Assembly: GCF_025195095.1 (NCBI RefSeq)
Contig: NZ_JANAVZ010000001.1
Coordinates: forward strand, 558,001 to 622,000
DNA: 64,000 bases
Direction of reading: 5' to 3'
From: Paracoccus maritimus
GTDB taxonomy: Bacteria > Pseudomonadota > Alphaproteobacteria > Rhodobacterales > Rhodobacteraceae
Shown: in pieces, positions 1-10,200 of the stretch
How the letters are laid out: the number at the start of each line of letters is the position of its first letter
Numbering within the stretch: the first letter of the stretch is position 1
The notes under the pieces: model-generated
Database searches by the model: none
What the model was told of the DNA's origin: nothing
The model's input: only the letters and a program-made list of their open reading frames with translations
Translations under genes and position numbers: made by a program

Positions 1-992
1 TAGCCACCGCATTCGCCATGCACAGGCCGGGTTTGCGCAAACTTCGCCAGGCCCATTCTGAACCCCTGCGCGGCGGCGATGCGGCCCGCGTGCAGTTCCG
101 GATAACCTCCGGGCAGCCAGCATGCATCCGCGCCGGGATCCGGAGGCTCGTCCGCCAGCGGCGAGAACGGCAGGATCGTCGCGCCCTGGCGGCGCCATTC
201 CGCGATCAGATGCGGATAGACGAAGCTGAAGGCCGCATCACGGGCAAGCGCAATCCGCTGGCCCGGCGGGGGCAGCGGGCGATGCGGGGTGGAGGGGGGC
301 AGGGCGCGTGCGGCGGCCGCCGCGACGATGCGGTCAATATCGCAATGGGCCGCGATGAAGTCGCCGGCGCGCTGCAGGATATCGTCCAGACCGGCGGTTT
401 CCTCGGCCTGCACAAGGCCCAGATGGCGCTCGGGCAGATCGATATTGCCCTGCCGGGGCAGCACGCCCAGAACCGCGATACCCGCCGCCTGCATGCCCTC
501 GCGGATCAGCGCCTCGTGCCGCACCGACGCGACGCGGTTCAGAACCACGCCCGCGAATGGCAGATCCGGCCGCAGCGAGGCAAAGCCTCGTGCCACCGCC
601 GCTGCCGATTGCGCCTGACCGGACACGTCAAGGATCAGGACCACCGGCCACCCCATCAGCGCCGCGATCTCGGCGCTGGCGCCGATGCCGGTCTCGCCCG
701 GTTGCGCGACCCCGTCGAACAGACCCATCGACCCCTCGGCCAGCGCAAGATCGGCATCATCCGCCAGCGCCACATGAGATGTGATCTGCGCGGCACCCAT
801 TGCCCATGAGTCGAGATTGAACGAGGCGCGACCCGATGCTGCCAGATGAAAGGCCGGGTCGATATAGTCCGGGCCCGACTTGAACGGCTGCACCGACAGG
901 CCGCGCGCCCTCAGCGCGGTCAGCAGCCCCAGCATCAGCGTGGTCTTGCCGGTTCCCGAGGCCGGCGCCGATATCATCAGCCCCGGCGTCAT
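1..992 (-). CDS. cobB: Cobyrinic (or hydrogenobyrinic) acid a,c-diamide synthase, 3' end outside window
   Basis: ATP- and glutamine-dependent amidation of the a and c side chains of the corrin ring in the cytoplasm. Translating down from 992 gives an N-terminal P-loop ([11 protein letters not shown]) and the family's [10 protein letters not shown] segment. The class I glutamine amidotransferase part follows, with [11 protein letters not shown] and, at the very window edge, the nucleophile motif HGECGG, whose Cys codon is at 9-11. About 330 residues are visible and the rest lies to the left. The ATG at 992 overlaps the cobM stop as ATGA, so it is translationally coupled as the fourth gene of the cobL-cobE-cobM-cobB string. 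Family assignment is firm; whether the substrate is cobyrinic or hydrogenobyrinic acid is inferred from the aerobic gene set. Confidence 0.93.
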   Translation of the reverse strand, partial: MTPGLMISAPASGTGKTTLMLGLLTALRARGLSVQPFKSGPDYIDPAFHLAASGRASFNLDSWAMGAAQITSHVALADDADLALAEGSMGLFDGVAQPGETGIGASAEIAALMGWPVVLILDVSGQAQSAAAVARGFASLRPDLPFAGVVLNRVASVRHEALIREGMQAAGIAVLGVLPRQGNIDLPERHLGLVQAEETAGLDDILQRAGDFIAAHCDIDRIVAAAAARALPPSTPHRPLPPPGQRIALARDAAFSFVYPHLIAEWRRQGATILPFSPLADEPPDPGADACWLPGGYPELHAGRIAAAQGFRMGLAKFAQTRPVHGECGG

Positions 993-1762
993 TCGGAAAA
1001 ACGCGGGCTGGGGCCGACCGGGCGATACCTGCGGTCGTAATCGGCGGCGTAAAGGCGGCTTTCATCAAATCCTTCTGCCGCCAGCGCGTGGCCGACAAGG
1101 ATCAGGGCGGTCCGATCGATGCCCTGTGCCCGATCGGCGATGGTTTCAAGTGTCGCGCGGATCGCCCGCTGGTCGGGCCAGCTTGCCCGCCAGATCACAG
1201 CGGCAGGGCAGCCCGGTCCGAAATGGGGTGTCAATTCGGACACGACGCGGTCCAGCGCATGAATGGACAGATGGATCGCCAGCGTCGCGCCGGTTCTGGC
1301 AAAATTCGCCAATGTCTCGGCCTCGGGCATCGATGTGGCGCGTCCCTGCGTTCGCGTCAGAACGACCGATTGCGCGATGCCGGGCAGCGTCAGTTCGGTC
1401 TGCAGCAGGGCGGCTGCGGCGGCGAAGGCGGGGACGCCGGGCGTGACCTGGCAGGGAATGCCCAGATCGCGCAGCCGTCGCAGTTGTTCGCCCATCGCGG
1501 ACCAGATCGACAGATCGCCCGAATGCAGCCGGGCGACATCCTGGCCTGCTTCATCCGCCGCCCGAATCTCGGCAATGATCCGGTCGAGGCTGAGGGGGGC
1601 CGTATTCACGATCCGCGCGCCTTGCGGGCAGTGGGCAAGCAGCGCGTCGGGGACCAGCGATCCCGCGTAAAGGCAGACCGGGCAGGCGGCGATCAGGTCG
1701 CGCCCGCGCAGCGTGATCAGATCGGCGGCGCCGGGACCGGCACCGATGAAATGGACGGTCAT
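989..1762 (-). CDS. cobM: Precorrin-4 C11-methyltransferase
   Basis: SAM-dependent methylation of C11 of precorrin-4 in the aerobic corrin pathway. The 257-residue product opens with [18 protein letters not shown], the glycine-rich start of tetrapyrrole methylases, and carries YAGSLVP and LHSGDLSIW, typical of CobM/CbiF. The open frame extends upstream, but the ATG at 1762 is chosen because it overlaps the cobE stop as ATGA and matches the family N-terminus. It overlaps cobB downstream in the same way. Length is normal for the family. Confidence 0.95.
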   Translation of the reverse strand: MTVHFIGAGPGAADLITLRGRDLIAACPVCLYAGSLVPDALLAHCPQGARIVNTAPLSLDRIIAEIRAADEAGQDVARLHSGDLSIWSAMGEQLRRLRDLGIPCQVTPGVPAFAAAAALLQTELTLPGIAQSVVLTRTQGRATSMPEAETLANFARTGATLAIHLSIHALDRVVSELTPHFGPGCPAAVIWRASWPDQRAIRATLETIADRAQGIDRTALILVGHALAAEGFDESRLYAADYDRRYRPVGPSPRFSE

Positions 1763-2112
1763 CGTGTTCCTTCGGGCTGGGATTCGGCAATGGCGGCGGT
1801 GGCGCTGCCGCAACGGCTGATGACGCGGGGGACCACGATCCGCGCGCCCGGACCGCATGCGGCCAGGGCGGCGGCCTCGGCCACCGATCCTGTCCGATGG
1901 GTCGCAAGGACGCGCGGGGACTGGCTGGGCGTCGTGATGCCTGCGACGGCGACCAGATGGAGGGGCCGTCCCAAGGCGGCGACCTCGGTCCGGCGGGCGT
2001 CGATGGTCGCCAGCGCGCAGGCTGGTCCGCCGCGCGCCTCGGCTTGGGTCAAGGCATCGCGCAGCGCGTTGGCCGACGCACCACTGCGGCACCCGATGCC
2101 CGCGATCCTCAT
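1759..2112 (-). CDS. cobE: CobE/CbiG C-terminal-domain cobalamin biosynthesis protein
   Basis: A 117-residue cytoplasmic protein beginning [13 protein letters not shown], the signature of the CobE/CbiG C-terminal family. In the cobalt-early pathway this domain belongs to CbiG. In aerobic organisms the stand-alone CobE has no settled reaction. Later motifs ([23 protein letters not shown]) agree with the family. The ATG at 2112 overlaps the cobL stop (ATGA) and its stop overlaps the cobM start (ATGA), so it is tightly coupled between two methyltransferases. Longer upstream starts lie inside cobL and are not needed. Confidence 0.9.
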   Translation of the reverse strand: MRIAGIGCRSGASANALRDALTQAEARGGPACALATIDARRTEVAALGRPLHLVAVAGITTPSQSPRVLATHRTGSVAEAAALAACGPGARIVVPRVISRCGSATAAIAESQPEGTR

Positions 2113-3299
2113 CGCGTCACCTGCCATTGCGTGACGGGGCGGGCGGCCTGCCAGCCCCGCATTCGGCCCAAAGGCGCGGCTTCGGCGATCTCAAGCCGCT
2201 GCAACTTGCCGCCGTGGCGGTCTTGCAGGTCGAACAGCAAAGCCTCGGTTTCAAGCGTCACGGCATTGGCGACGACCCGCACACCCGTCGGCAGCCGGGC
2301 CCACAGATCGCGAAACAGCGCCTGGCTGCCGCCACCGCCGACGAAGACAGCATCGGGTTCGGGCAGGTCGTCGAGCGCCTCAGGCGCGGCGCCCGGGCAC
2401 AGGGTCACCTGATTGTCCATCCCGAACGCCCTGATATTCGCCTCGATATTGCGCTGTCGATTTTCGCGCGGCTCTACCGTCCAGGACCGTCCGCCAGCCA
2501 GCGCCCATTCGACCGCGACGGAACCCGACCCGCCGCCGATATCCCACAGGATCTCGCGCGAGCGTGGACCCAGCGCGGCCAGCGTGATCGCGCGGATGGC
2601 GGATTTGGTGATCTGGCCGTCATGGGTGAATGTCGCCTGCGGGCGGCCGGGCACGCGGGACAGGCCGATCTCTCGCGGCAGATCATCGCCGTTCAGCGCC
2701 ACCGCGACGGGCGTATCGGCACCGATCGCGCCAAAGCTTTCGGCACGGGTGAAGCGCACCCGTTCCTGCGGCCCGCCCATGCGTTCCAGCACCACCATGC
2801 CCATCGCACCCATACCCTGCGCCGAAAGCCACCGCGCCAGCCCAGGTGGCGCCGTACCGTCGCGCAGCGTGGCAATGATCCGGCAACCGCGCGACAGATA
2901 GGGGCGCAGCCGGGCCAGCGGCGCGGCATGCAGGCCAAGGCAGGTCGTATCCTCGATCCGCCATCCCAGCCGTGCGGCGGCCAGCGAGAACACGCCCGGC
3001 GCGGGCAGGGCGCGCCATTCGCCGGGCTGCAACTGAGCCGTCAGGCTGCCGCCCGCGCCGAACCAGAAGGGATTTCCTGACGCCAGAACGACGACGCGGC
3101 GGCCTCGTTCGGCCAGGACCGGCGTGATATCGAACGGCACCGGCCATTGCCGACCCCTGTCGCCCGCCTCGGCAAGCGCAAGGTGACGCGGACCGCCAAA
3201 GACGATATCGGCCCGCGACAGCATCGACCGGCTTGCATCCGGCAGTCCCGACAGGCCATTTTCGCCAATGCCGATGATGGTCAGCCAGGGTTCATCCAT
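2109..3299 (-). CDS. cobL: Precorrin-6Y C5,15-methyltransferase (decarboxylating)
   Basis: Bifunctional enzyme that methylates C5 and C15 and decarboxylates the C12 acetate side chain. The N-terminal half is a tetrapyrrole methylase ([15 protein letters not shown] at the start, [15 protein letters not shown]). The C-terminal half is the CbiT-like domain with the SAM motif [15 protein letters not shown]. It has 396 residues, normal for the fused CobL form. The start at 3299 is supported by AGAAGGA eight bases upstream; this ribosome-binding site lies inside cobK on the other strand. The start codon overlaps that of divergent cobK within one CATG. It leads the cobL-cobE-cobM-cobB string. Confidence 0.95.
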   Translation of the reverse strand: MDEPWLTIIGIGENGLSGLPDASRSMLSRADIVFGGPRHLALAEAGDRGRQWPVPFDITPVLAERGRRVVVLASGNPFWFGAGGSLTAQLQPGEWRALPAPGVFSLAAARLGWRIEDTTCLGLHAAPLARLRPYLSRGCRIIATLRDGTAPPGLARWLSAQGMGAMGMVVLERMGGPQERVRFTRAESFGAIGADTPVAVALNGDDLPREIGLSRVPGRPQATFTHDGQITKSAIRAITLAALGPRSREILWDIGGGSGSVAVEWALAGGRSWTVEPRENRQRNIEANIRAFGMDNQVTLCPGAAPEALDDLPEPDAVFVGGGGSQALFRDLWARLPTGVRVVANAVTLETEALLFDLQDRHGGKLQRLEIAEAAPLGRMRGWQAARPVTQWQVTR

Positions 3300-4056
3300 G
3301 TCACGCATCCTTCTTCTGGGCGGCACGACCGAGGCCGGCCAACTGGCGCGGTTGCTGGCCGATGCGGGGATGGACGCGGTCTATTCCTATGCCGGCCGGA
3401 CGACGTATCCGGTGGATCAGCCGCTGCCCATCCGCATTGGCGGGTTCGGCGGTGCCGATGGGTTGGCCGATTATCTGCGGGCGCAGGCGATCAGCCATGT
3501 CATTGACGCGACGCACCCCTTCGCGGACCAGATCAGCCGCAATGCCATCGCCGCAGCAAAGGCCACGACGGTTCCGATCCTGTCGTTGCACCGCCTGCCA
3601 TGGCAACCCGACGCCCGCGACAACTGGTTGCATGTGCCTGATTTGCAGGCAGCCGCGAAGGCTTTGCCCGAAGAACCGGCGCGCGTGTTTCTGGCCATCG
3701 GCAGGCAACATCTGGCGGCGTTTGCGGAACGTCCGCATTACTGGCTGCTGCGACTGGTGGATCCACCCGCTGCCCCGCTGCCCTTGCGCAACGCGCATGC
3801 TGTCATCGCGCGTGGCCCGTTCACGCCCGACGCGGACGAGGCGCTGCTGCGTGACCATGCGATCACCCATATCGTCACCAAGAACGCTGGCGGCACCGGC
3901 GCCAAGGCCAAGCTGATCGCGGCACGGCGACTTGGCCTGCCGGTCGTGATGGTCGACCGTCCGGCACTGCCGCCATGCACCAGTGTCGATAACCCGGAAG
4001 CTGCGATGGACTGGGTGCATCAGACGAGGCCTTCGCGATCGCTGCGCGGTGTATAG
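3298..4056 (+). CDS. cobK: Precorrin-6A (precorrin-6x) reductase
   Basis: NADPH-dependent reduction of precorrin-6A to precorrin-6B. The 252-residue product starts SRILLLGGTTEAGQLARLL, the Rossmann-like N-terminus of CobK/CbiJ, and contains IDATHPFADQISRNA and THIVTKNAGGTGAKAK, both family hallmarks. This is the only gene of the block between cobB and the riboswitch that runs on the plus strand. Its ATG shares CATG with the cobL start, and its last 37 bases overlap the cobJ 3' end. No good ribosome-binding site is seen upstream, only a weak CAGGG. Its promoter must lie inside cobL on the opposite strand. Confidence 0.95.
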   Translation: MSRILLLGGTTEAGQLARLLADAGMDAVYSYAGRTTYPVDQPLPIRIGGFGGADGLADYLRAQAISHVIDATHPFADQISRNAIAAAKATTVPILSLHRLPWQPDARDNWLHVPDLQAAAKALPEEPARVFLAIGRQHLAAFAERPHYWLLRLVDPPAAPLPLRNAHAVIARGPFTPDADEALLRDHAITHIVTKNAGGTGAKAKLIAARRLGLPVVMVDRPALPPCTSVDNPEAAMDWVHQTRPSRSLRGV

Positions 4057-4763
4057 ACCCATCGCCCGACGCGCCGCGTGGCCCGGTTGCCGACCAGTAC
4101 GACGGTCCGCATGTCGGCCATGTCGGGCGTGGCCTCGGCCAGCGTGACGATGCGCAGCGTCTCGGCCGGGGTCGAGACAGCGCGGGCAAAGATCATCAGC
4201 CTGTCGGGTCCGCATTCCTTGCGCAGAATGGCCAGCGCGCGGGCGAAACCGTCCGGCCGGCTGGCCGATCGGGGGTTGTAGAACGCCATCGCGAAATCGC
4301 CCCGTGCCGCATGGCGCAGCCGGTGTTCGATGATCGCGAATGGCTTGAGATTGTCCGACAGGTTGATCGCGCAGAAATCATGCCCCAGCGGCGCACCGGC
4401 GCGGGCGGCGGCGGCCAGCATCGCCGTGATGCCAGGCAGGATGCGGATGTCGGATTCCTGACCGGTATGCGCCTCCAGCGCCTCGAACAAGGCCGAGGCC
4501 ATCGCGAAGACGCCCGGATCGCCCGATGACACGATCACGACGCGACGGCCCATGGCGGCCATGTCCAGTGCCGATCTTGCCCTGTCCAGTTCGACCCGAT
4601 TGTCCGATGGATGCAATCTCAGGCCGGGGCGCGGCGCGATGCGGGCCACATAGGGAACATAGCCAACGATATCGGTCGCCTCGGCCAGCGCCGCACTGAC
4701 CTCGGGGGTGATCTGCGCCTCGGCGCCCGGACCGATTCCGGCGACGGTGATCCAGCCGCTCAT
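4020..4763 (-). CDS. cobJ: Precorrin-3B C17-methyltransferase
   Basis: Ring-contracting SAM-dependent methylation of precorrin-3B at C17. The 247-residue product shows ITVAGIGPGAEAQITPEV, GYVPYVARI, VVIVSSGDPGVFAMA, HDFCAINLSDNLKPF and MAFYNPRSASR, all typical of CobJ/CbiH. A longer open frame exists, but the ATG at 4763 overlaps the cobI stop (ATGA) and fits the family start. The 3' end overlaps convergent cobK by 37 bases. Confidence 0.95.
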   Translation of the reverse strand: MSGWITVAGIGPGAEAQITPEVSAALAEATDIVGYVPYVARIAPRPGLRLHPSDNRVELDRARSALDMAAMGRRVVIVSSGDPGVFAMASALFEALEAHTGQESDIRILPGITAMLAAAARAGAPLGHDFCAINLSDNLKPFAIIEHRLRHAARGDFAMAFYNPRSASRPDGFARALAILRKECGPDRLMIFARAVSTPAETLRIVTLAEATPDMADMRTVVLVGNRATRRVGRWVYTPRSDREGLV

Positions 4764-5503
4764 TCCGCGGCCCCGGCCAATCGGATGGGACGCCGCCCCT
4801 GGCCGTGGACCATCACGATTGCGAAATAGGGACAGTCCCGGTCCTCTATCTCGGCCAGCCGCGCGACGCGTTGACCAGGCATGGTGCCGCGTTCGATCAG
4901 CCACGCCGAATCCAATCGGCCCGCACGGGCCAGCGCACGCCGGATCTTGGGAAGGTTGCGCCCGGTCTTCATCACCACTAGCGCATCGGCGCCTTGCATG
5001 TGCCGCGTCAGATCCGCTTCGGACAGGGTACCCATCAACACACACAACACATCGTCACCCCATGTGACCGGCTGTCCCGTGGCGTTCCAGCAACCGGCCA
5101 TCCCGGGAATGCCGGGGATGACCTCGATCGCGGCGCTGTCGCGCAGCCGGACATAGAGATGCATGAAGGAGCCGTAGAAGAACGGATCGCCCTCGCACAG
5201 CACCACGATATCCTCGTGGGCGGCCAGCGCCGCAAGTCGATGCGCCCAGTCGTCATAGAAGGCCGCCAGCAGATTGTTGTAGGCGGGACTGTCGAAGGGC
5301 AGTTCGGTCGTCACCGGATATTCCATCGGGTGTTCGTCGGCGCCCGATGCCAGCATTCCATCGACGATGCGGCGCGCCTGTCCCGGTCGTCCGGCCTTGC
5401 GGAAATAGGCGACATGACGCGCTGACCGGATCGCCCGATCGGCGCGGACCGAGATCAGGTCGGGATCGCCGGGGCCAAGGCCCGCGCAGATGATCTTGCC
5501 CAT
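4760..5503 (-). CDS. cobI: Precorrin-2 C20-methyltransferase
   Basis: SAM-dependent C20 methylation of precorrin-2, the committing step toward corrins. The 247-residue product begins GKIICAGLGPGDPDLISVRA and contains YFRKAGRPGQAR and VLCEGDPFFYGSFMHLY, characteristic of CobI/CbiL. It sits three bases after the cobH stop and overlaps the cobJ start by ATGA. Normal length, no anomalies. Confidence 0.95.
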   Translation of the reverse strand: MGKIICAGLGPGDPDLISVRADRAIRSARHVAYFRKAGRPGQARRIVDGMLASGADEHPMEYPVTTELPFDSPAYNNLLAAFYDDWAHRLAALAAHEDIVVLCEGDPFFYGSFMHLYVRLRDSAAIEVIPGIPGMAGCWNATGQPVTWGDDVLCVLMGTLSEADLTRHMQGADALVVMKTGRNLPKIRRALARAGRLDSAWLIERGTMPGQRVARLAEIEDRDCPYFAIVMVHGQGRRPIRLAGAAE

Positions 5504-5506
5504 CGC

Positions 5507-6136
5507 CTATTCCCTCCGGCTTGCCAGCGCGTTGACGGCGGCCACGGTGATGGCCGAGCCGCCAAGCCGCCCCCTGACCATCAGCGCGGGCACCGGCGCG
5601 GCGTCGATCAGGGCCTGTTTCGATTCCGCGGCCCCGACGAAGCCGACCGGGCAGCCGATGATGGCTGCGGGGCGGGGACAGGCCGGGTCCTCCAGCATGT
5701 TCAGCAGGTGGAACAGCGCCGTCGGCGCGTTGCCGATCGCGATCACCGCACCGGCCAGATGGGGGCGCCACAATTCGATCGCTGCGGCGCTGCGGGTATT
5801 GGCCATCGCGCGCGCCATGTCGGGGACGCGAGGATCGTGCAGCGTGCAGATCACCGCATTTTCTGCGGGCAGGCGCGAACGGGTGATCCCCTCGCTGACC
5901 ATGCGCGCGTCGCACAGCACCGGCGCCCCACCCTGCAAAGCGCGTCGTGCAGCGGCGGCCATGCCGGGGGTGAAACAGACATTGCGTTCCAGCCCGACCA
6001 GGCCTGCCGCGTGGATCATTCGGACGACCACCGGCTCCTCTTCATCGTTGAAGCGGGACAGATCGGCCTCGGCCCGGATCATGGCGAAGGATCTGCGATA
6101 GATCGCGGCGCCGTCGGTTTCATAGACATGTCGCAT
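5507..6136 (-). CDS. cobH: Precorrin-8X methylmutase
   Basis: Moves the C11 methyl to C12, giving hydrogenobyrinic acid. The 209-residue product has YRRSFAMIRAEADLSRF near the N-terminus, with the family's catalytic region around VRMIHAAG, and later IGCPVGFVGAAESK, a CobH/CbiC signature. The ATG at 6136 overlaps the cobG stop as TGATG. A GTG one codon upstream (6139) is an equally possible start and would add one residue. Confidence 0.94.
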   Translation of the reverse strand: MRHVYETDGAAIYRRSFAMIRAEADLSRFNDEEEPVVVRMIHAAGLVGLERNVCFTPGMAAAARRALQGGAPVLCDARMVSEGITRSRLPAENAVICTLHDPRVPDMARAMANTRSAAAIELWRPHLAGAVIAIGNAPTALFHLLNMLEDPACPRPAAIIGCPVGFVGAAESKQALIDAAPVPALMVRGRLGGSAITVAAVNALASRRE

Positions 6137-7245
6137 CACAGGATTCCTGGAAGTTCATGGGGCCGCAGCCCGGACTGCTGCGGGGCATCGCCCGCGCGAC
6201 CGTTGCGGATCAGGTCGAAACCTTGCGGGGTCGCCGTCAGCGTCAGATCGGCCGGACGCGGCCATCCGCAGCCCTTCGCGCAGCCCGACACATGCAGAAT
6301 CGCACCATCAGGTATCGTGGGGGCCAGTTGTCGCGCCAGATTGCGCGTGGGCGCACAGGCATGCGCACATCCGGGCGCGCCGGTGCAGGCGCGCAGCCGC
6401 AGGCGTGGATCTTCGGAAGACAGAACCAGGCCGCTCAGCGCCGGAACGGTCGCCAACCCCTCGATCAGCAGCATGCGCCACGGGGTGACGCGAAGCGGAC
6501 CAAGTTCAGAAATCGCCTCCAGCAGGTCGGCGGTCATCTGGCCGAACTCCGGCGCGACCAGCACGCCCTGCGCGACCCGTCCCGGACCCGGGGCGCGTCG
6601 CGGCAAAGCCGGGGCGTGTACCGCATTCTCAGGGCGCGGCCCACGCGCGATCAGTGCCGCCATGCGTCCCCGGCCATCAGCCGCGCCGCCCAGGCTCAGA
6701 AACCAGCGGGCCATGGCGATGGCCTGTGCCGCACCGGACAGTCTTTGCCCGCGCGTCATGCCATCGGCGCGCAGGATCGGCAAACCATCCGCGCCACGTT
6801 CCAGCCGGATATCGGCGGGCGTGTCGGCCAGGACCGGGGCCGGGCCGGTATCGACGGCAAAGCCGAATTTGGCGGGCAGGGTCAGATCGCACAAGGCCAG
6901 CGCGGCCTGCAGTTCGTCGGCGATCCGGTCGGTTTCGGCGTCCGCGAAGGGTGTGACGACAAGGTTGCGGCGCGCCTCGGACGCAATGTCGGGATCGATC
7001 AGTTCCAGCGCCCGAAGCCTTGCCACCAGCGGGGTGTGGCTGGCGGGCGTGACGCCGCGCAGTTGCAGATTGGCGCGCCCGGTCAGGTCGATCAGGCCAT
7101 TGCCGTGCTGGCGCGCGGCCTGTGCGATCCCCGCGGCCTGGGCCGATGTCAGCCGCCCGCCTTGCGGCCGCAGCCGCACCACCCAGCCATCGCCTGACTC
7201 CATCGGACGCAGCGCTCCGGGACACCATCCCCTGATCGGCGTCAT
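6136..7245 (-). CDS. cobG: Precorrin-3B synthase (CobG type)
   Basis: Oxygen-dependent monooxygenase making precorrin-3B, the step that marks the aerobic route. It belongs to the sulfite/nitrite reductase-like ferredoxin family. Two cysteine motifs near the C-terminus, CTGAPGC and CAKGCG, match the Fe4S4 ligands of that family. LTGRANLQLRGV near residue 60 is also typical. It has 369 residues from the ATG at 7245, which overlaps the cobN stop (ATGA). The presence of CobG rather than the CobZ protein used by Rhodobacter capsulatus is informative about lineage. Confidence 0.93.
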   Translation of the reverse strand: MTPIRGWCPGALRPMESGDGWVVRLRPQGGRLTSAQAAGIAQAARQHGNGLIDLTGRANLQLRGVTPASHTPLVARLRALELIDPDIASEARRNLVVTPFADAETDRIADELQAALALCDLTLPAKFGFAVDTGPAPVLADTPADIRLERGADGLPILRADGMTRGQRLSGAAQAIAMARWFLSLGGAADGRGRMAALIARGPRPENAVHAPALPRRAPGPGRVAQGVLVAPEFGQMTADLLEAISELGPLRVTPWRMLLIEGLATVPALSGLVLSSEDPRLRLRACTGAPGCAHACAPTRNLARQLAPTIPDGAILHVSGCAKGCGWPRPADLTLTATPQGFDLIRNGRAGDAPQQSGLRPHELPGIL

Positions 7246-10200
7246 GATCCGGTCTCCAGCGTGGCCGCGATGGAGTTGCGCCGTGTGACCCATAAACCGG
7301 CCTCGGCCAGACGACGGAACAGGTCGCGCATGGCGGCCAGCGCGGCGGGGTTGGCATCCGCCATGAACGCCACGATCCGGGCCCGGCCAAGCGTTGCATC
7401 GTGATAGAGGTCGAAAAGATGCGGGGGCACGGCCTGGGCCAGATGCGCAAACGCCGCCATATGGTCCAGCGTCGCGGCGATTTCCGCGGCACCGCGAAAC
7501 CCATGCGCCGTCATTGCATCGGCCCAGTGCGGATCGGCGGCCCGCGCGCGCACCACGCGGGCGATCTCTTCCGTCAGGGCACGGGCCCGGGGACGGTCCG
7601 GTCGGGTGGTGTCAAGGTGATACATCGCCGGCGCGTCCGCGCCGATCCGGGCCATCGCCGCAGCAAAACCGGCTTCGTGCGCGGCATAGTCGGCGGCCAG
7701 CAGCAGATCGCTTTCAGGCAGGTCCTGCGCATGGACGAAACTGTCGGCGTGTGCCAGCCTGGCTTCCAGAGCCGGGCGTTCGCGGCGGGGCACACCGTCC
7801 TGACCGATCGCCCAGCTTGATGCCGCCAGCCACGCCTCGGCGGCGGCCCGCCTCGCGGCTTCGGTGAATGTTCCGGCGGCGACGCCCATCCCCAGGCCAT
7901 ACTGACCGGGTTCGGGGCCGAAGACGCGCGGGCCGCGCGCAAGATAGGGATTATCGGACGAGGCCTCGTCGCGCCCCGCCAACGCCGCCGCACCGGTCTC
8001 GAACAGTTGCGCAAGCACCGGGAACGTGTCGCGGAACAGCCCTGATACCCGCAGTGTCACGTCGATGCGCGGGCGGTCCAGCAACGCCAGCGGAATCACC
8101 TCAACGCCGGAAACGCGGCCCGATCCTGCGTCCCAGACCGGTTTCAGACCGGCCAGGTGCAGCGCCATCGCGAATTCTTCGCCCGCCGTGCGCATTGTCG
8201 CGCTGCCCCACAGATCGATGACCAGCCCGCGCGGCCAGTCGCCGTGATCCTGAAGGTGCCGGCGCAACACCTCTTCCGCCAGTTTCACGCCCTGCGCATG
8301 GGCCGATTTCGTCGGCACGGCGCGTGGATCGATGCTGTAGAGATTGCGTCCGGTGGGCAGAACGTCGCTGCGCCCGCGCGCGGGCGACCCCGACGGGCCG
8401 GGTGGGACGTGGTCTCCGTTCAGCGCGGCCAGCAAGCCCGCGCGTTCCTCGGGGCCACAGGAACCTGCGCCAAAGACATGCAATCCGGCGCCGTACTGGC
8501 TTTCCTTGATGTCGCACACGAAGCGGTCGATCCGGGTGATCGCCTCGGCGGACGATGCGCCGGCCGGAATGCCCAGATCCGTTTCGACGCCCGCGCCGCG
8601 CGCCTCGTCCCGGATATCGGCGATCAGCCGGTCGCGGCGTCCGGGGTCCAGCCCGTCGGCGGTCGAATATTCGTCCAGAAGCCGCTCAAGATCGCCTAGC
8701 CCCGACGGTATCCGCGCCTGCTGTATCGGCGGCGGCAGATGGCCAAGCGTCACGGCGCCCAGACGCCTCTTGGCCTGCGCGGCTTCGCCCGGATCGTTGA
8801 CGATGAACGGATAGATGATGGGCAGCGCGCCCGCCAATGCCTCGGGCCAGCATTTTTCCGACAATGCCACGGCCTTGCCGGGCAACCACTCCAGCGTGCC
8901 ATGCGCGCCCATGTGGATCAGCGCGTGCAGGCCCTGCGCACGCAGCCACAGATAGAAGGCGACATAGGCGTGGCGCGGCACGCGGCTGAGGTCATGGTAG
9001 TCATCGTCCCGCTGGCGCTGGTCGCTGCGTTCGGGTTGAAGTGCAAGCAACAGGTTGCCGCGATGCGTGGCTGCGAAATGAAATGCGCCATCCGCGAAGG
9101 CCGGGTCTTCTGCGGGTTCGCCCCATGTCCTGGACAGGTCTTCCCGCAGGCGTTGGGGAAGTGATTTCAGGGCCGCCAGATACTCCGCGACCGGAAACGC
9201 GATACGTTCGGTTTGCAGGGCTTGCGCCGACACCCCGGTCGGGACGCAATAGCCTTCGTCCGCCAACATGCTTGCGACTCCATCGGCTGAGGCCAGCGCA
9301 TCCAGCCCCACCGCATGCGCCATCTGCCAGTCGCGACCGGGATATGTGGACAGGATCATCGCCACGCGCCGCGCGGCGTGTGGCGTGATCGACAATCGGT
9401 GCCATGCCGCGATCCGATCAACAGCCCGCGCGACGCGGTCTGGATCTGCGCGATGCGCGAAGCGGCTGAATTGCAGGTCGGGATCGCGCGGCCCAGGCGC
9501 CTTGAAACTGATTGCGCCGGCGAAGATGCGGCCGTCGATTTCCGGCAGGACCACATGCATCGCCAGATCCGCTGGTGAAAGCCCGCGCTCGGCCCGCGCC
9601 CATTCGTGCCGACGATTCGTGGACAGCGCCACCTGGAAGACAGGACAAGCCAAGTCGTCGAACGGGCCCGATGCAGTCTCGGCCCGGACCGAGAATCCGG
9701 TTGCGTTGACGATCACCGCGGGTTTGTCTGTCAGGGCTTGTTGAAACCATGCCCCGAAGCCGGGCGATTTAAGCGATGGGGCAAAGACCCCGCAACTGGC
9801 AAACCCGGCGCGTCGCAGGCCATGGATCAGCGCGTCGATGGGGCCCGTATCGGCTGCGGCAAGATAGCTGCGGTAGAAGCTGACGATGGCCAGTGGCCCC
9901 TCTGGCGCGGCCGGGATCACGCCGGCATCGGGATCGTAAAAGCCCCAGTCCGGCAGCGTCGTCCGACCCGGCACCGGACCGGCATTGAGGCCTGCGGCCA
10001 GCGCCATCTGCGCCAGCGCCGCCTGTGCGGCGACCGCGCCGCCCTGATCGCAAAGCCGCTTGAGTTGCCGCAGCACGGAACCCGGCACGGTCGAGACCGT
10101 ATCCAGCCTGGGGTCGTCCCGCCCGTCTGCGGGCAGCACAGCCAGCGCGATGCCCTTGCGCCGCGCAAGATCCTGCACCGAGGCAAGGCCATAGGACCAA

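Noticed and set aside
757-1098. Minus-strand frame over the cobB start
   Set aside because: It is out of frame with cobB, whose own frame from 992 shows clear P-loop and amidotransferase motifs.
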